This document shows, in pieces, positions 42,406 through 54,812 of a stretch of 64,000 bases of DNA. Both the position numbers and the translations under genes were made by a program. Source of the stretch: Epinephelus fuscoguttatus (lineage: Eukaryota > Chordata > Actinopteri > Perciformes > Serranidae); contig NC_064771.1 in NCBI RefSeq assembly GCF_011397635.1, forward strand, positions 17,733,379 to 17,797,378. The letters run 5' to 3'. Position 1 is the first letter of the stretch, and each line of letters opens with the position of its first letter. Below the pieces are notes generated by a model. It did no database searches. It was not told the origin of the DNA and saw nothing but the letters and a program-made list of their open reading frames with translations.

Positions 42406-45400
42406 GGTTGTGGCGGGTCAATATGGCAACCACACAAGTAAAGAGTGAGACATTATGCAGGCCTCGGTGCTAAACCTGGATTGAATGTATGGTTTGTGGT
42501 TTAGCCATTAGTCATCCTGGTAATGATAGGTGCCATCTGCTCTATTAACATGTTCAGACAGGCTTTTAAGGCGCTCTCCTATAGATGTACACCACTGGTT
42601 TTGCAAAATGAGTGTTTTTAACAGAACTAGACGATGACTTATCCTTAATGAAGGCGCTTTTGTCTGAAATTAGCCCTCAGTAGGCTTCTCCCATGGCGAT
42701 CCTTTAATGTTAGTTTGAAAACGGGAAGAAGAATTGAAAGAACTATATTTAATAAATTATTCTTTTTTCGCTTTCATCAAGCAGGAGCCTAAAATGTTTG
42801 TTGCAATTGAGCACAAACTGGACCAGTTATTCCAGATAAATGTACCTGAGATAGTATTATCAACAAAATCATATCAACAAGGTTTTCAACTGTAATGCAG
42901 CTCTGTATGTGATTTTGCTGTTCTTTTTTTCTGTTGCACCCCTCCCTCAGATCTATATAAGAGCTGTTTTATGTGAGTGATGATGGTTTTTCTTATCGGC
43001 AACGAGCCCACACTTATTGGAAGAAAAGGAACACTGAGGAATAGTAATAATAGTGATGATAATGTGAGTGATGGTATCATACAAAACCCAACCAGATTGC
43101 ACTGTCACAGAGGTTAATCCATGAAAGGAACATCTTCCGCATCAATGCACACCACGTTCATTCTGTTTAACGGCAAACATCTGAGCCATCTTTAAAAAAA
43201 AAACATGTCTGGTTATACCTGCAATACCACTTGTAAACCGATTGATCAAATAACTCAGGTTGTCTAAATTGCAGCCATGTTTTTTTCCTCAACTTCCTGG
43301 CAGTGAATCTCATTCAAAAGCATAGTAAATGTAAATGTGTTGCGACCCCATAGAAGGATCTAGTGGGCAGGGTTCAACCGTAGCCCCACAGAGACACAAA
43401 TAGAATATAAATGAAGGCTAAAGACACAACATATGGGCCGCTCCCTTGATGTGCTACATTTGGTGGCTCTGCCGTCGGATTTCAAAGAGCATACTAGATA
43501 CCTCCTTGTGTGCTTGTGTGTGAGGGGCGCATTCCTGCATGTTAACTGTGGAACAAAATCTTCTTACCTGAGCGCTACTGTGTTTTATTAGGATGGTGAC
43601 TCACCCAATCAGTGGAGAAATGTTCCTTTCATACCTCTGGACATGCTGGCAACATGCACAATTATCATCATTATTATTAACATTTGGAGGAAATGCAGAA
43701 GGGCTTTGTTACATCTTAGTATAGTGGCTGCCATTGTACATATTGATGCGATTTAAAAGGAGGCTCATTCTGCAGCAGTAATGTTAATAACAAACGTATG
43801 ACCCCCTTTTAATGAAGATCACAAGCTTGAGACTGGAATTTGAATATGTGCATATTGGGCAACTGTACCTCGCTGTATTATATATATGGTGGTGAATTGA
43901 TGCAGCTTGGCTACAGATGGAGTACTGGCATATGTGTGTCCTCTGCACCATCCGTTGCTTACAATGGATGCTTCAGCCCAGATGACATTTCTTGGTTTGT
44001 CGGAAGCAAAGCTCCTTAATGAAAAGGATTATCATATCTGAGACACCAAATTGCAAGACAAGAAAATGGACTGACCTTTTGGTCCTTTAAAGGTAAGCTG
44101 TGTTGTTTGATAAAACAATGTAAAAAAAAAAAGAAAAAAATGACCTGGGTCCATTTTAAAAGCTTTTTAAAAAAGAGAGGGAGAGAACAGTGTTAAGCTC
44201 TAGAGAAATTTAGATTTCTTTAATACAAAATAATGATAAAAAAAAAAGTCATTTTGTGTTTTTTTTCTTTCTTTCTTCTTTTCCAGTTGTTGGTTGTATC
44301 TCAGTATGTGATATTATCAATTTGGGTCTTTATGTATTGTCATTAAATGTAATTTTTTTCACGCATTCATCCAGGTACACAGTGTGGCAGAAGAGTGTAT
44401 TTCTTCAATTATGGCAAAAATCAACATGTGCTGTACTTGCACTTCAATGACTGTCATGCAATGACTGAGAGGTATATTATTTCACTGTTTGCTACTTCTG
44501 TGACTTTGGTTTTGACGCCCGCTGTAAGGAGTTATTCTGCTATTAGAGACATATGCCACTTTTCATTCTTTGTTGTGATTTCATCCTGCAGAGCACCACA
44601 ACTAACTAAATGAGAAATGAGTTAACAAGTTTAACATGACAATGTTTCAAATAAGTTATTGCGTGAAATTTTATAAAACAAAATGGAAAAAAAAGTCCTA
44701 ACAACTACTGTGTTGACACTGTATTTTGTTGCAATTATTTCTGTCTTTTCACACCAATTTACTGAATCAGCAAACAGGAAACACACTTTCAAAATACGGT
44801 TATACTTGGAAGCAGTTGGCCTCTTGTACCCCTATGTGCACAGTGTGTAAAAGCTGGTACATGCAAAAGTCATGGCAATATGTAGCTATAGGGAATTTTG
44901 GAAATTTCTCGAACTGCAGATATCCGTAATTATGGAACAAGAACAAACACAAACTTCAAAGATTGTATTATAAGGTGGTAATTTTCTAGGAATAAAAACA
45001 TCTGATCTCGCTGATGGAAATCCTATTAACAAATCAGTTGGCTAATTGATTAAGAGGGGCGGCTGTAGAGGTACAGTCATTCAACGCAACACTATTACAT
45101 CCTGTAATCATTGCAGCATGGCAACCGCCATAAATCAAGTGGTCCATCATGTTACATTAGCGTAATTGTACATAAACTCTCTCTGCCATTTTTTTTATTA
45201 TTAGCATGCGTTGTGAATTTGCAAATCTGACAAATAGGTAAAGGGAAAACAAACAAGATTAGATCCATTTAGTGAATAATTAGACATTTCTTATACGCAA
45301 GGCAAGGGTGAAAGGAACTGAGTGGATTTAGGTTATGTTGCTGACATCTCCACGTGAAGTGCACTAACTCATTTTTATGTGCAGGGCTTAATTAACACAT

Positions 45401-48140
45401 CATTATCACTGGTTCTTATCTTGAAAGGGTCGACAAATTTGAGCTCCACTTCACTGTGTTGTATTCTGTTCTTCAGTTCGTCTGCATGTTCCAGTCCAGA
45501 TTTGATTTTATTTTAACTTATTTTAGACTCGTAGGTAAACTGTATAGATTATCACAGATGTCCGCTGTGCAGTGCAAGTCCAACCCATGTTACGAAACAG
45601 CAACCTCGAGGGATTCATGTAACAACAAATGCATCAGCCATGAACCATGGCAGTGAATTGGAGTGATATGTTTAGATAAATTGTTTGGGCCTTACAGCAG
45701 CGAGATTGTATTTGAAATGTCTTAGGGGGCACTATGTAAAGTCATTTTCTTGAATGTAATTGTTCTTGGCTTGTACTCTGGTCCCCAGAGAGCTCAGTCC
45801 CCCATGAGACTTCTTGGAAATAATATTAAAGGCCTGTATGTTGAAGTAGCAACAGAAACGACAGCTACAGTGTACTATGGTTACATCATAGTATTTTCTA
45901 ACGACTGTAACCCAAAGCAAAGATAAAAAAACCAAATGTTCTGTGACACCTTGAGGTGACTAATTTTCAAGGAGATTATTAATATCTGTGCTCTGCAGCT
46001 TTTTGCCGTTTCTCAGCTTGTGGTAATAGTGAGCAAACATACAATGAATGCTATATGAAGTGGGGGTGAAGTGAGCACAGAGTGTGCATGCTGCAGAAAA
46101 GAATACATTAATATGCGCTGAAGATGAAAGAGAAATGCTCAAATGCAAATACATTCAGAGCGTTCTGTGATCTTGGCATGAGTGTAATGTGATGGAGAAG
46201 GTTAATTTCAAATTAGAAAAGGTGGAATTTAAAAATGCCAGTTCCAGCCCCTGCAGCATAAAGCAACCGTATCCACAGGAGGTGCATTACCAACATAAAC
46301 TCCCCCTTGTAAATCCAAGCTACGCAGTGTATCAAAGAGAAAAGAGGAAAACCGGATTCCTGTTTGGGAAATGTAAAAGTGCATCGACATCTCTCTCTGC
46401 GCGCCTATGGTGCAGTCATTTTCTAGAAACCCACAGTGCCCGCACTCGCCTCTCCTTTTCTCTATGCTGTCTTTTCCCTTCAAATTCAATAACCCTCCCA
46501 GCTGTGTGTTTCTCCAGGGATTCCCCAGCTCCCCTGGCCCACAGACAGACTGCAGAGTCTGTGGGGACACAACATAAACTCTACTGTGAAGCAGAGGTGT
46601 CAGAGTCTGTGGGCTGCATCTCTGCTGATCGAGGAACCATGAAAATGTGACAGCCTTTTATTTCTTCACACTTTAAAGGATGCAGGGGGAAAAAAACACA
46701 TGTGCGTAATGTGTTCGATACAGCCGTGTGGGCTGCAGGCATAGCGAAAAAAACTAAGTATAGATTCCGTGGCCTATTTAGGCATTGTTTATACGAGGAT
46801 GGACTACACAGAACCGTTAGCAGGCTTAGCTCGGACTGAGAATCCAAAGTATTATGGAAAGTGTGAGGAAAAGATGACAGTGACCCAGTTGGACCTACTT
46901 TGTGTGCATGGATAAAAGGGAACCAGAAGCCTTTTGATTTAAAACTCTGCTCTTTGTTTAAAGATTCAGTCTTTGACTGTTATTACATGAAACTATGTTG
47001 GTGAATTATGAGCCTACTGTTCTCAGAGGGCTTTCTCACACTGTACTGATCATACTTTGCTTTTGTTTCCGTCTATATTTAGATTTCCCCCTCTTCTCCC
47101 AGTATCATTAAGAGCCATGCGGCAGATCATTTGGACTTGGGAATATTGTTTCCTTCCTCACCCAAAGATCTGAATTAATAATCCAGAGTGAGAGGATACA
47201 CAAACATACTTCAGGGGAGGATGTATGCATGTAGTGTACTTTGCAAGCACTCAGGAGCCCCAGACAGTTCTTCACCTCTACAGGGGATAAAACACTCAAC
47301 CTAACCAACAAGACATGTCACTTGGAAAAAAAGCAGTGTTTGTTTCTCTTTCCATTAAATGCTGCTGAAGTGGTGTGGAATAGAGCTGCTGTGTATACGT
47401 GTCAATGGGCTTAGATTGATTTCTCTCATGCCCAAGCACTGCAAGGCCTAATAGTTTTATTTATTAATGTGTAACATACATTTCTTGCCCTTAAAGTCAA
47501 TTTAAAATCTTAAAAATGCTGCAAATTTTGTTGAAATCAGTCTGATTATTTCACAGACTCTAATTTACTTTAATGGGTCAGAGACAAAAATATCCCTCTT
47601 GATGCTGTAACACTGTTTAAAAAAAAAAAAAAAAAAACACAGCGCACAATGAGCTACTTTATAATGCGCCCTAATCACATTACATGTTACCAGAAATAAC
47701 AAAAAAGAAAGCGGTTTGTGCACGAATATCTCACAAATAACGTTTGTTTCACTGTGGGCCTTTTGTAGAACATGAGATTTGAAGTAATTACTTTCCTATG
47801 AATATTTTGTTTCCAGCATGCATTATGAACAGACACTTCCCGTGTAATTACTGGAGGAAGGTACTGTATGTAGCAAATTGTTCCCCAGTGCATGCACTCC
47901 CACGCAAACACACTTTTCAGGCACTGTGCTGATGTTGTTATTAGATTATTACACTTACTTGAGTATTGATTTACCATAACTGCAGATAGGGGTGATGTTT
48001 ATACTTTGCTTGGTTAATGTTGTGTGTGTGGTAATGGTGTTTTGCTTTTTATGGCACTCTGAATTATATATCGACTTTTACTTACCCTGTTGATGCCTCA
48101 GTTATAGCCACACAGTTGGCTCTGGCATTAATTGTTAAAT
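42406..48140. other. intergenic, mostly unique, nothing coding
   Basis: No supported gene. The longest frame (ATG 46192-46650, 152 codons) has no domain and an overlapping antisense frame. A stretch at 44930-45300 is rich in homeodomain-type words, including the palindrome TAATTGATTA at 45043-45052, and looks single-copy. A-runs occur near 44122 and at 47618-47636. Confidence 0.45.
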
Positions 48141-48144
48141 GAAT

Positions 48145-48720
48145 TGTCAGTTTGGGAAATATAGTAATTTGCTTTCTTGCTGTGAGTTAGATGAGAAGAC
48201 TGATACCACTCTCATGTCTTTAGAGTGAATATGAACCTAAAGCCAGCAGCCGCTTAGCTTAGCTTAGCATAAAGACCATAAAACAGGGGGAAACAGCTAG
48301 CTCTGCTTTGTCCAAAGGCAATGGAATCTGCCTAGCAGCACCTTTACAGCTCACTAAGTAACAACTTATGCCTCATTTGTTTAATATGTACAAGAAAATC
48401 CCAAAATATATAAAACAACATGCTGTTTTTAATCTCACTGTGATGACAAGACTCCAATAAGATCCACAACAAGAAATAGTCTGACACATAACCCCCCTTT
48501 AAAACCATAAACTGTTGTTTTTACATCTCAGCGATGTACTGGGTTAATTTCTGAGCTCTCCAGGTGATGGTAGGTGTATTTTGTTAACTTCATACAGAGA
48601 TAAGCTATTTCCTGTTTCTAGTTTTTATGCTAAGCTAAGTCAAACAGCTGCTGGCTATACCTTCTTATTTACAACAAAGACACAAGATATGCTTTTATCT
48701 TCTCATCTAACTGCCTTAAA
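48145..48720. mobile_element. MITE-like element with about 100-bp inverted arms
   Basis: The left arm (TTTGGGAAATATAGTAATTT, GATGAGAAGACTGATACCAC, CCAGCAGCCGCTTAGCTTAG) is the imperfect inverse of the right arm (TATGCTAAGCTAAG, CAGCTGCTGGCTAT, TATCTTCTCATCTAAC). There is no coding frame. It is a very common teleost repeat type; a fragment lies at 26211-26330. Confidence 0.85.
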
Positions 48721-48839
48721 AAACACACTGTGATCTCACAGAAACATCAGATGACCATGACCTCTGAACACCTTCACATGGTGGTGGCACCATGGGCAGA
48801 TGATGATGATGTTTTGCCTATTTTTGTGTTTCTGTTTTC

Positions 48840-49210
48840 CATCTTTCTTTAGTCATTATCCATCTTATTGAGGTTTTGTGTCACTTTGGGGTTATTATGT
48901 GTCTTTTTTGGTCCATTTTTGGCTCCTTCTTTTTATATATATTCTTTATTTTGTGTCTCCATGTGGTTGTTTTGCCTATTTTTGTAGTTATTTTGTATCT
49001 TTCTAGTATCTTTACATCTCTGCGTAGTTATTTTGTGTCTCCATGTAGTTTTGCCCATTTTTGCACAGATTTTGTGTCTGTTTTTGGTATCTGTGCATCT
49101 TTTTGTGACAATTTTGACTCTTTTTCTGGTTAGTCATTTTGCAGATGAAGGCCAGGGGAGACCCTGACAGTTTTGGCCTCTGGGCCTGTGCCCAGTAGGC
49201 CCGTTTAATA
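48840..49210 (+). repeat. T-rich dispersed repeat, second member
   Basis: Quasi-tandem TTATTTTGTGTCTCCATGTA-type words ending GGCCTCTGGGCCTGTGCCC; related to 14440-14700. The 85-codon hydrophobic frame inside is a repeat artefact. Confidence 0.65.
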
Positions 49211-49214
49211 ATTT

Positions 49215-50220
49215 ATGGGTGGCATGGTTGGGTTAAGGCACCAAACACTTGTTAAGGTTTAGAAAATGATTGTGTTTTTGGTTAAAATAACCGCGCTTGG
49301 AATGTACGGGACGTAAGTACGTCATGCTATATGACGTAACTACGCAAAGGACACAAACATGTACACTGAACAGGAACAGCGGTGTCCCAAGTGAAAGTCC
49401 AGTGTTTGTTTACCCATCCACCATTCCAACCTCCTATCTATAAGTGGATGTTCTCACTCTTTGGGGGACATAACATTTTTAAACATGACATATTGCGTGC
49501 CGTCGTTGAACCAGGTAATTTGTGTGTTCACTACAACAAATGATCCTAATTGACTTTCGAGTGGCATTGTGTCCATGGCAGCACATTCTTACTCTGACCT
49601 CGTCACATATGGACGTTTGGTCATGGACCTTCCATGTCCAGATACAACGTGAAAGCCCTGGGTGCGTTGGTTGCTGATGTTCTGGGATGCTGTGTCAACT
49701 TATGCCTGTTGCTACTGTATTGTCTGCTTTCAAAATACACTTTTATTTTCACAGGAAATTTACCATTTACATACAGTCTCTTTCAAATTAAACACACTAC
49801 GTCAGTACAACAACAGGTATTGACATTTTATTTCTCCAACAACTCACGCATGTGGTTGGGTTTAGGCAAGAAAAACACGTGGTTAGGTTTAGGAAAAATG
49901 AACAGTGAGTTTGGTTTGGCTTTGGAATCTTACAGGATGTGAACACCGCTCTCATGGGTGAAAGTCAGTGTTTGTTGGCCCCATCCACCAGAACTCAGAC
50001 TTTTGCCGCCTTAACTTTCGTTCTTGTCCCACCATGTTTCCCCTGACGCCGCCAAGTGCCACCAGCCGCGTGTCATGCCAACGTTAAAGGATGTCTTTTT
50101 TTGTCAGCGTCTGTAGCTTCAAATCACTGCCCAAGCGCCGTACTTCGACGACATCTGAGTGAGATCGGGTTGTCCATGGTGCCAACACAATGCCTGCCAC
50201 CAAACGTAGTGCAGTGTTAA
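49215..50220 (+). repeat. dispersed repeat, longest of three related copies
   Basis: It carries GGTTAGGTTTAGG-type blocks, CACAGGAAATTTACC and a GC-richer right end (GACGCCGCCAAGTGCCACCA). It shares segments with 15100-15590 (inverted) and 62635-63120. No conserved frame. The borders are approximate. Confidence 0.55.
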
Positions 50221-51540
50221 AAGGTTGTGGTCATTTTGTGTTTTTCTGTAACACTAGGTTGAAAGAAAATCTGCTAAAAGCTGTTCTCTTTTTTTTTTTA
50301 GTTTGTTTTTTGGCATTAAAATACGTTTTTCTGTGTGATTTATTGGCCCACTGTTTAAATTAACTAAGATTAGATGAGTGCTGAATTCAGAGTAAAATAC
50401 TTGCCAATGATAAATAGCACAAAGGTTTTATTTTTTATAACTTTCGCTCATATTTTCCTTTACAGGTGGGATAATATGACGTCATAGGTGTATTGTGACT
50501 CACAGTACACTTATGATATGGGACAAAAACTGCTCTGTCATTCTGTCTGTTAACATTGTTTTGGCTTTACTCTACCCAGGCAGAGATCAGCGCGTTGGCT
50601 ACGTCCATGGACACTGACCGAGAAAAAAGGAGATTCCTTGCACGGATAACACAATGACTTATGAAGGCAGAACAAACTCATCTTTCTATTTCTCACATCC
50701 CCTTCCTCCCATCTTGCTTATTCTCCTTTTGTCCGAAAGAAGGACATTTTTGTCCCATGGGGGATAACAATATTGACGTCAAGAGATGAGTTATTGATTG
50801 AGAGGAGAGGACACTGAGACAGTTGACATGCAGCAGTCTACTCCAGGTAGCGAGCAGCGCAAGCATTCATACATGTATGTAGCATGTACAAAGGAATATT
50901 CATTTCACTCTTGGCTGATATGCATCTATTGAGTTTTATACAACATGTCAAAGCAGACAAACACGTGTACTGGGGGGAAAGAGGAGGATGTGGGCGTTTG
51001 TCTCCTCTGCAGGCCACATGAGCTTTGCTGCTGCTCGCTACAGTATCTTTACATGTTGGGAAATTGATGCAACACTGCTTTGTTCTAACGCCTTACGATA
51101 TAGTATATGTAGAGATAATGAGACTGTGGTCTGTCCTGATTGAATGGGATGATGACATCGATATGAAATAGCTCTGATCTTCCCATGGCTTCTGTGCGCA
51201 TTCCACATAGATACATCTTCTTTTTGTCTAGTGGGTCATTTGACCTGCACTGATTGGATCAGTGGAAAATAAGCACACAGCAGCGCAGCCCCAAACTGTC
51301 TTCTATATAGAAAGATACACCAGGTAGGCCTGTTATATTTTATTCCTGATGATGCTCAAGAAATTGGATGCAAGCTCTGCAGATCTGGTCAATGTCACAG
51401 AGGAAAAAAATGCAAGTGAAAAAGGCAGAGCGGGGACAGTTCCCATGTATCATTTTGTGGGGAGATGTCAATGACCATAGCAACATACAGAGCAAATAGA
51501 TTCCCACTGGCAATTATGCAAATGTGGATGTGACATGTGA
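50221..51540. other. intergenic, nothing recognised
   Basis: Unique-looking sequence with a perfect TGACGTCA at 50477-50484 and no coding block. Confidence 0.4.
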
Positions 51541-52720
51541 GTCTGCGCCCAGCGTGATGCGACGAGAGGGGAATTCACCAACACTTGGCTGCTCTGTCGC
51601 TCACTGCTACCATTAGCATTAGCATTGTTCACACATCTCCTCATCTTAGGCCGCTTCCACACCCCTCCCCCCCCTCCCTCTCCTTCCCTCCTCGCCACCA
51701 CCACGTCTCCATCCTTCCCTCCTCCTCCTCCTCCTCCTCCTCCTCCCTGCCTGCGTCCTCTCTTTCCTGTTCTCGCTGCGGTGTTGCTATAGCAACGGAG
51801 AAATGTGGGAATACCTCCGTCCTTCAGAGCGCGGGAGAGAAAGAGAGAGGGGGAGAGAGATAGAGGCAGGCAGAGAGGAAGAGGGAGAGGATGGGAGACA
51901 GACAGAGAGTGAAGGGGTAGACAGAAGAAGAGACAAGAGGAGAGGAGAGGAGGGAAGGGAAGGAAGCGTGGAAAAGACTGTTAATTAAAAGACAGCGAGC
52001 GAGTGGCTGTGACTCACTGCCTGAATGGACACCATTGCCTGTCACTTAGCCCCTGACTCCAAGCGTTTGCCCCCCCCTCCACCGCTCACTCCCTAAAAGC
52101 TACCCTCCCATTGATATTCAGTCTCTGTGATGAAGAAGACGCGGCTGTTATCTGACTGGAGGGGTGGGTGCCAGCGTGGGTGGGGGTGGGTTTGACTGAG
52201 ATGGCATGGTGTCGCACAGCCATGGCGTAGCTTCACGCTGGGCCCTACGCACGCCATTTGTTTGACGATCCATGTGTTCTGGATGTCTCCATTTGTAGTG
52301 AGGCTGCAGTTTCCATGACAACGCCTGGACTGAAATAGCACCCCAGTTTCCTCCCTCACTCCCTCTCTCTCTCTCTCTCTCCCTCTCCTCCGCTCACAAT
52401 ACACTCATAACTGTTCATTCCTGATCTTGGGCCTCGTTCTATCAGGCTGAGATGTCCCATACTGCTCATCTCCATTCATCATATGGATTGAAGCACATCA
52501 AACCACCCCAACCCCCCCGCCACCGACTCCCCCCAACCGTCACCATCATTGCCTTTCACACACACACACACACACACAAATACACACATACATGCGCGCA
52601 CACGCACGCACGCATCACTTCTCCTCCCACCTCTTATCTCCCATTTTCAGTCTCTCGGTCGCCCTGCAACAGATTCTGTCAACATGCATCAACCTCTGTG
52701 TTGCCATGACAACGGTCTTG
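51541..52720. promoter_or_regulatory. candidate regulatory block with three RFX X-boxes
   Basis: A GC-richer, gene-less block with a CTC-rich tract (51718-51746) and purine-rich stretches. It contains GTTGCTATAGCAAC (51783-51796, a perfect palindrome), GTTTCCATGACAAC (52309-52322) and GTTGCCATGACAAC (52700-52713), each matching the X-box consensus GTHNYYATRRNAAC exactly. RFX factors act on ciliary and neuronal genes. The target could be lrrc4b, acp4 or an unseen transcript. Confidence 0.45.
51718..51746. repeat. (CTC)n trinucleotide repeat
   Basis: About nine CTC units. The neighbouring frames read poly-Ser or poly-Pro on one strand and are not genes. Confidence 0.9.
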
Positions 52721-52961
52721 AAAATCACTGCAATTATTTCAACAAAGACAAAAACACTACAACCACTTGGGGGAGAGGGAGGAAAAAGGATGGTGTGTGT
52801 GTGTGTGTGTGTGTTGTGTTTGTGTGAGTGATATAGAGAGAGAAAGAAAGAGAGAAAGAGATGCAGTGTTGTGAGTCTGTGTATGCGTATTTAGTGACCC
52901 TTCAATGAACTGGTGTGTATCAACTGTGGCAAAAATGTGCATACAGTATGATGGTGTGTGT

Positions 52962-53005
<44 letters not shown>

Positions 53006-53192
53006 AGTATATGTGTGCATGCGTGTGTGTCTCCTGGCCTAATATGGTGAAGTCCCTTTCCTTTCCGCTACTCAGACCCTTAAGTACGTATGTTGTTCTG
53101 TAGATGAGTGCAGGTGGACTCAGTGACCCATTTGTACACGTGTATGGTTTTTCAAAGCCAACCTGTACCAGCTACAGTACCACACGTGTCTG

Positions 53193-53235
<43 letters not shown>
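52556..53235. repeat. cluster of four CA/GT microsatellites
   Basis: CA run at about 52556-52577 and GT runs at about 52793-52816, 52950-53002 and 53193-53230, separated by short unique spacers that include the third X-box. All open frames here are repeat readings. Confidence 0.93.
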
Positions 53236-53236
<1 letters not shown>

Positions 53237-53411
53237 TATAGACAGTGAGAGCATTACTGTGCACTGCTGTGAGATGGAGGGAAAGCGTAAAACAGATGGG
53301 CTGAGAGATCTGCACAGTGGTAGAAAGTTTACTAAGTATACCTTTCTCAAGTACTGCACTGTGAGGTACCTGTACTTGATGGTTTGCACTGCATGCTAAG
53401 GAAGTGTGAAT

Positions 53412-54745
53412 ACATTGAATGAACCTTACATATTAGGAATTAAACATGAATATATAGAATGAAACATATGTATAGAATGAAGCATGAATATATGTAATGA
53501 AACTTTAGTGAAACATGAACATATAGAATGAAGCATGAATATATGTAATGAAACTTGAAATGTAGATAAAAAAACGTGAATATTTGGATTGAAACATGAA
53601 TATATAGTGAAACATAAATATATGGATTGAAAATTCAATATATGTAATAAAACATTACAGTTATATATGGTTTGAAACATGAAGATTGAAACATGAATAT
53701 ATAGATTGAAACATGAATATATGTATTGAAACATGAATATATAGTGAAACATAAATATATGGATTGAAAATTCAATATATGTAATAAAACATTACAGTTA
53801 TATATGGTTTGAAACATGAAGATTGAAACATGAATATATAGAATGAAACATGAATATATGGTTTGATACATGAAGATTGAAACATGAATATATAGATTGA
53901 AACATGAATATATGTATTGAAACATGAATATATAGAATGAGACATGAATATATGGATTGAAACATGAATATATAGATTGAAACATGAATATATGGAGTGA
54001 AACATGAATATATAGATTGAAACATGAATATATGGATTGAAACATGAATATATAGAATGAAACATGAATATATAGATTGAAACATGAATATATAGATTGA
54101 AATATGAATATATGGAGTGAAACATGAATATATAGATTGAAACATGAATATATGGAGTGAAACATGAATATATAGATTGAAACATGAATATATGGATTGA
54201 AACATGAATATATAGAATGAAACATGAATATATAGATTGAAACATGAATATATAGATTGAAATATGAATATATGGAGTGAAACATGAATATATGGAGTGA
54301 AACATGAATATATAGATTGAAACATGAATATATGGATTGAAACATGAATATATACACTGAAACATGAATATATAGATTGAAACATGAATATATGGATTTA
54401 AACATGAATATATAGATTGAAACATGAATATATAGATTGCAACTTGAATATATGGAATAAAATATTAATATATGGATTGAAACATGAATATATAGATTGA
54501 AAAATTCATATATTGAATGAAACATAAATATATGGAATGAAACTTGAATATATGTAGTGAAACATGACTATAGAAATTGAAGTTCCCCTCAGGGGAATTA
54601 ATAAAGTATATAAAATTAAATTAAAAAATATAGATTGAAACATGAATATATAGAATGAAACATGAATATATGGATTGAAACATGAATATATGGATTGAAA
54701 CATTAATATATAGAATGAAACATGAATGCATTGGATAAAACTTCA
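53412..54745. repeat. 20-bp minisatellite with higher-order repeats
   Basis: The unit is AACATGAATATATAGATTGA with variants ending GGATTGA, GGAGTGA or GAATGA. The central array (53881-54500) keeps a strict 20-base register. A seven-unit block, 53981-54120, recurs identically at 54141-54280, including a rare AATATG variant unit. Another block at about 53591-53705 recurs 137 bases later. A short unrelated segment (GTTCCCCTCAGGGGAATTAA) interrupts near 54582-54601. The 296-codon minus-strand frame (and two overlapping ones) come from the unit lacking stops in all three frames of that strand. Confidence 0.95.
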
Positions 54746-54776
54746 ACAGAATGAAGTGTAAATGTATGGAATTTAT

Positions 54777-54812
54777 TAGACAGACAGACAGACAAACAGA
54801 CAGATAGACAGA
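54777..54812. repeat. (ACAG)n-type microsatellite
   Basis: An interrupted GACA tetranucleotide run just right of the minisatellite. Confidence 0.9.

Noticed and set aside
46192-46650. 152-codon frame, one of the longest outside genes and repeats
   Set aside because: No recognisable domain, an overlapping antisense frame of 113 codons, no splice or promoter context. It is best explained as chance in a GC-moderate stretch.
52452-53399. His/Thr- and Cys/Val-rich frames
   Set aside because: Translations of CA/GT microsatellites.
53635-54525. 296-codon minus-strand frame and two long overlapping frames of Ile/Tyr/Ser/Phe-rich repeats
   Set aside because: All three frames are open because the 20-bp satellite unit has no stop in them. 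There is no splice context or domain, and composition is fixed by the repeat.
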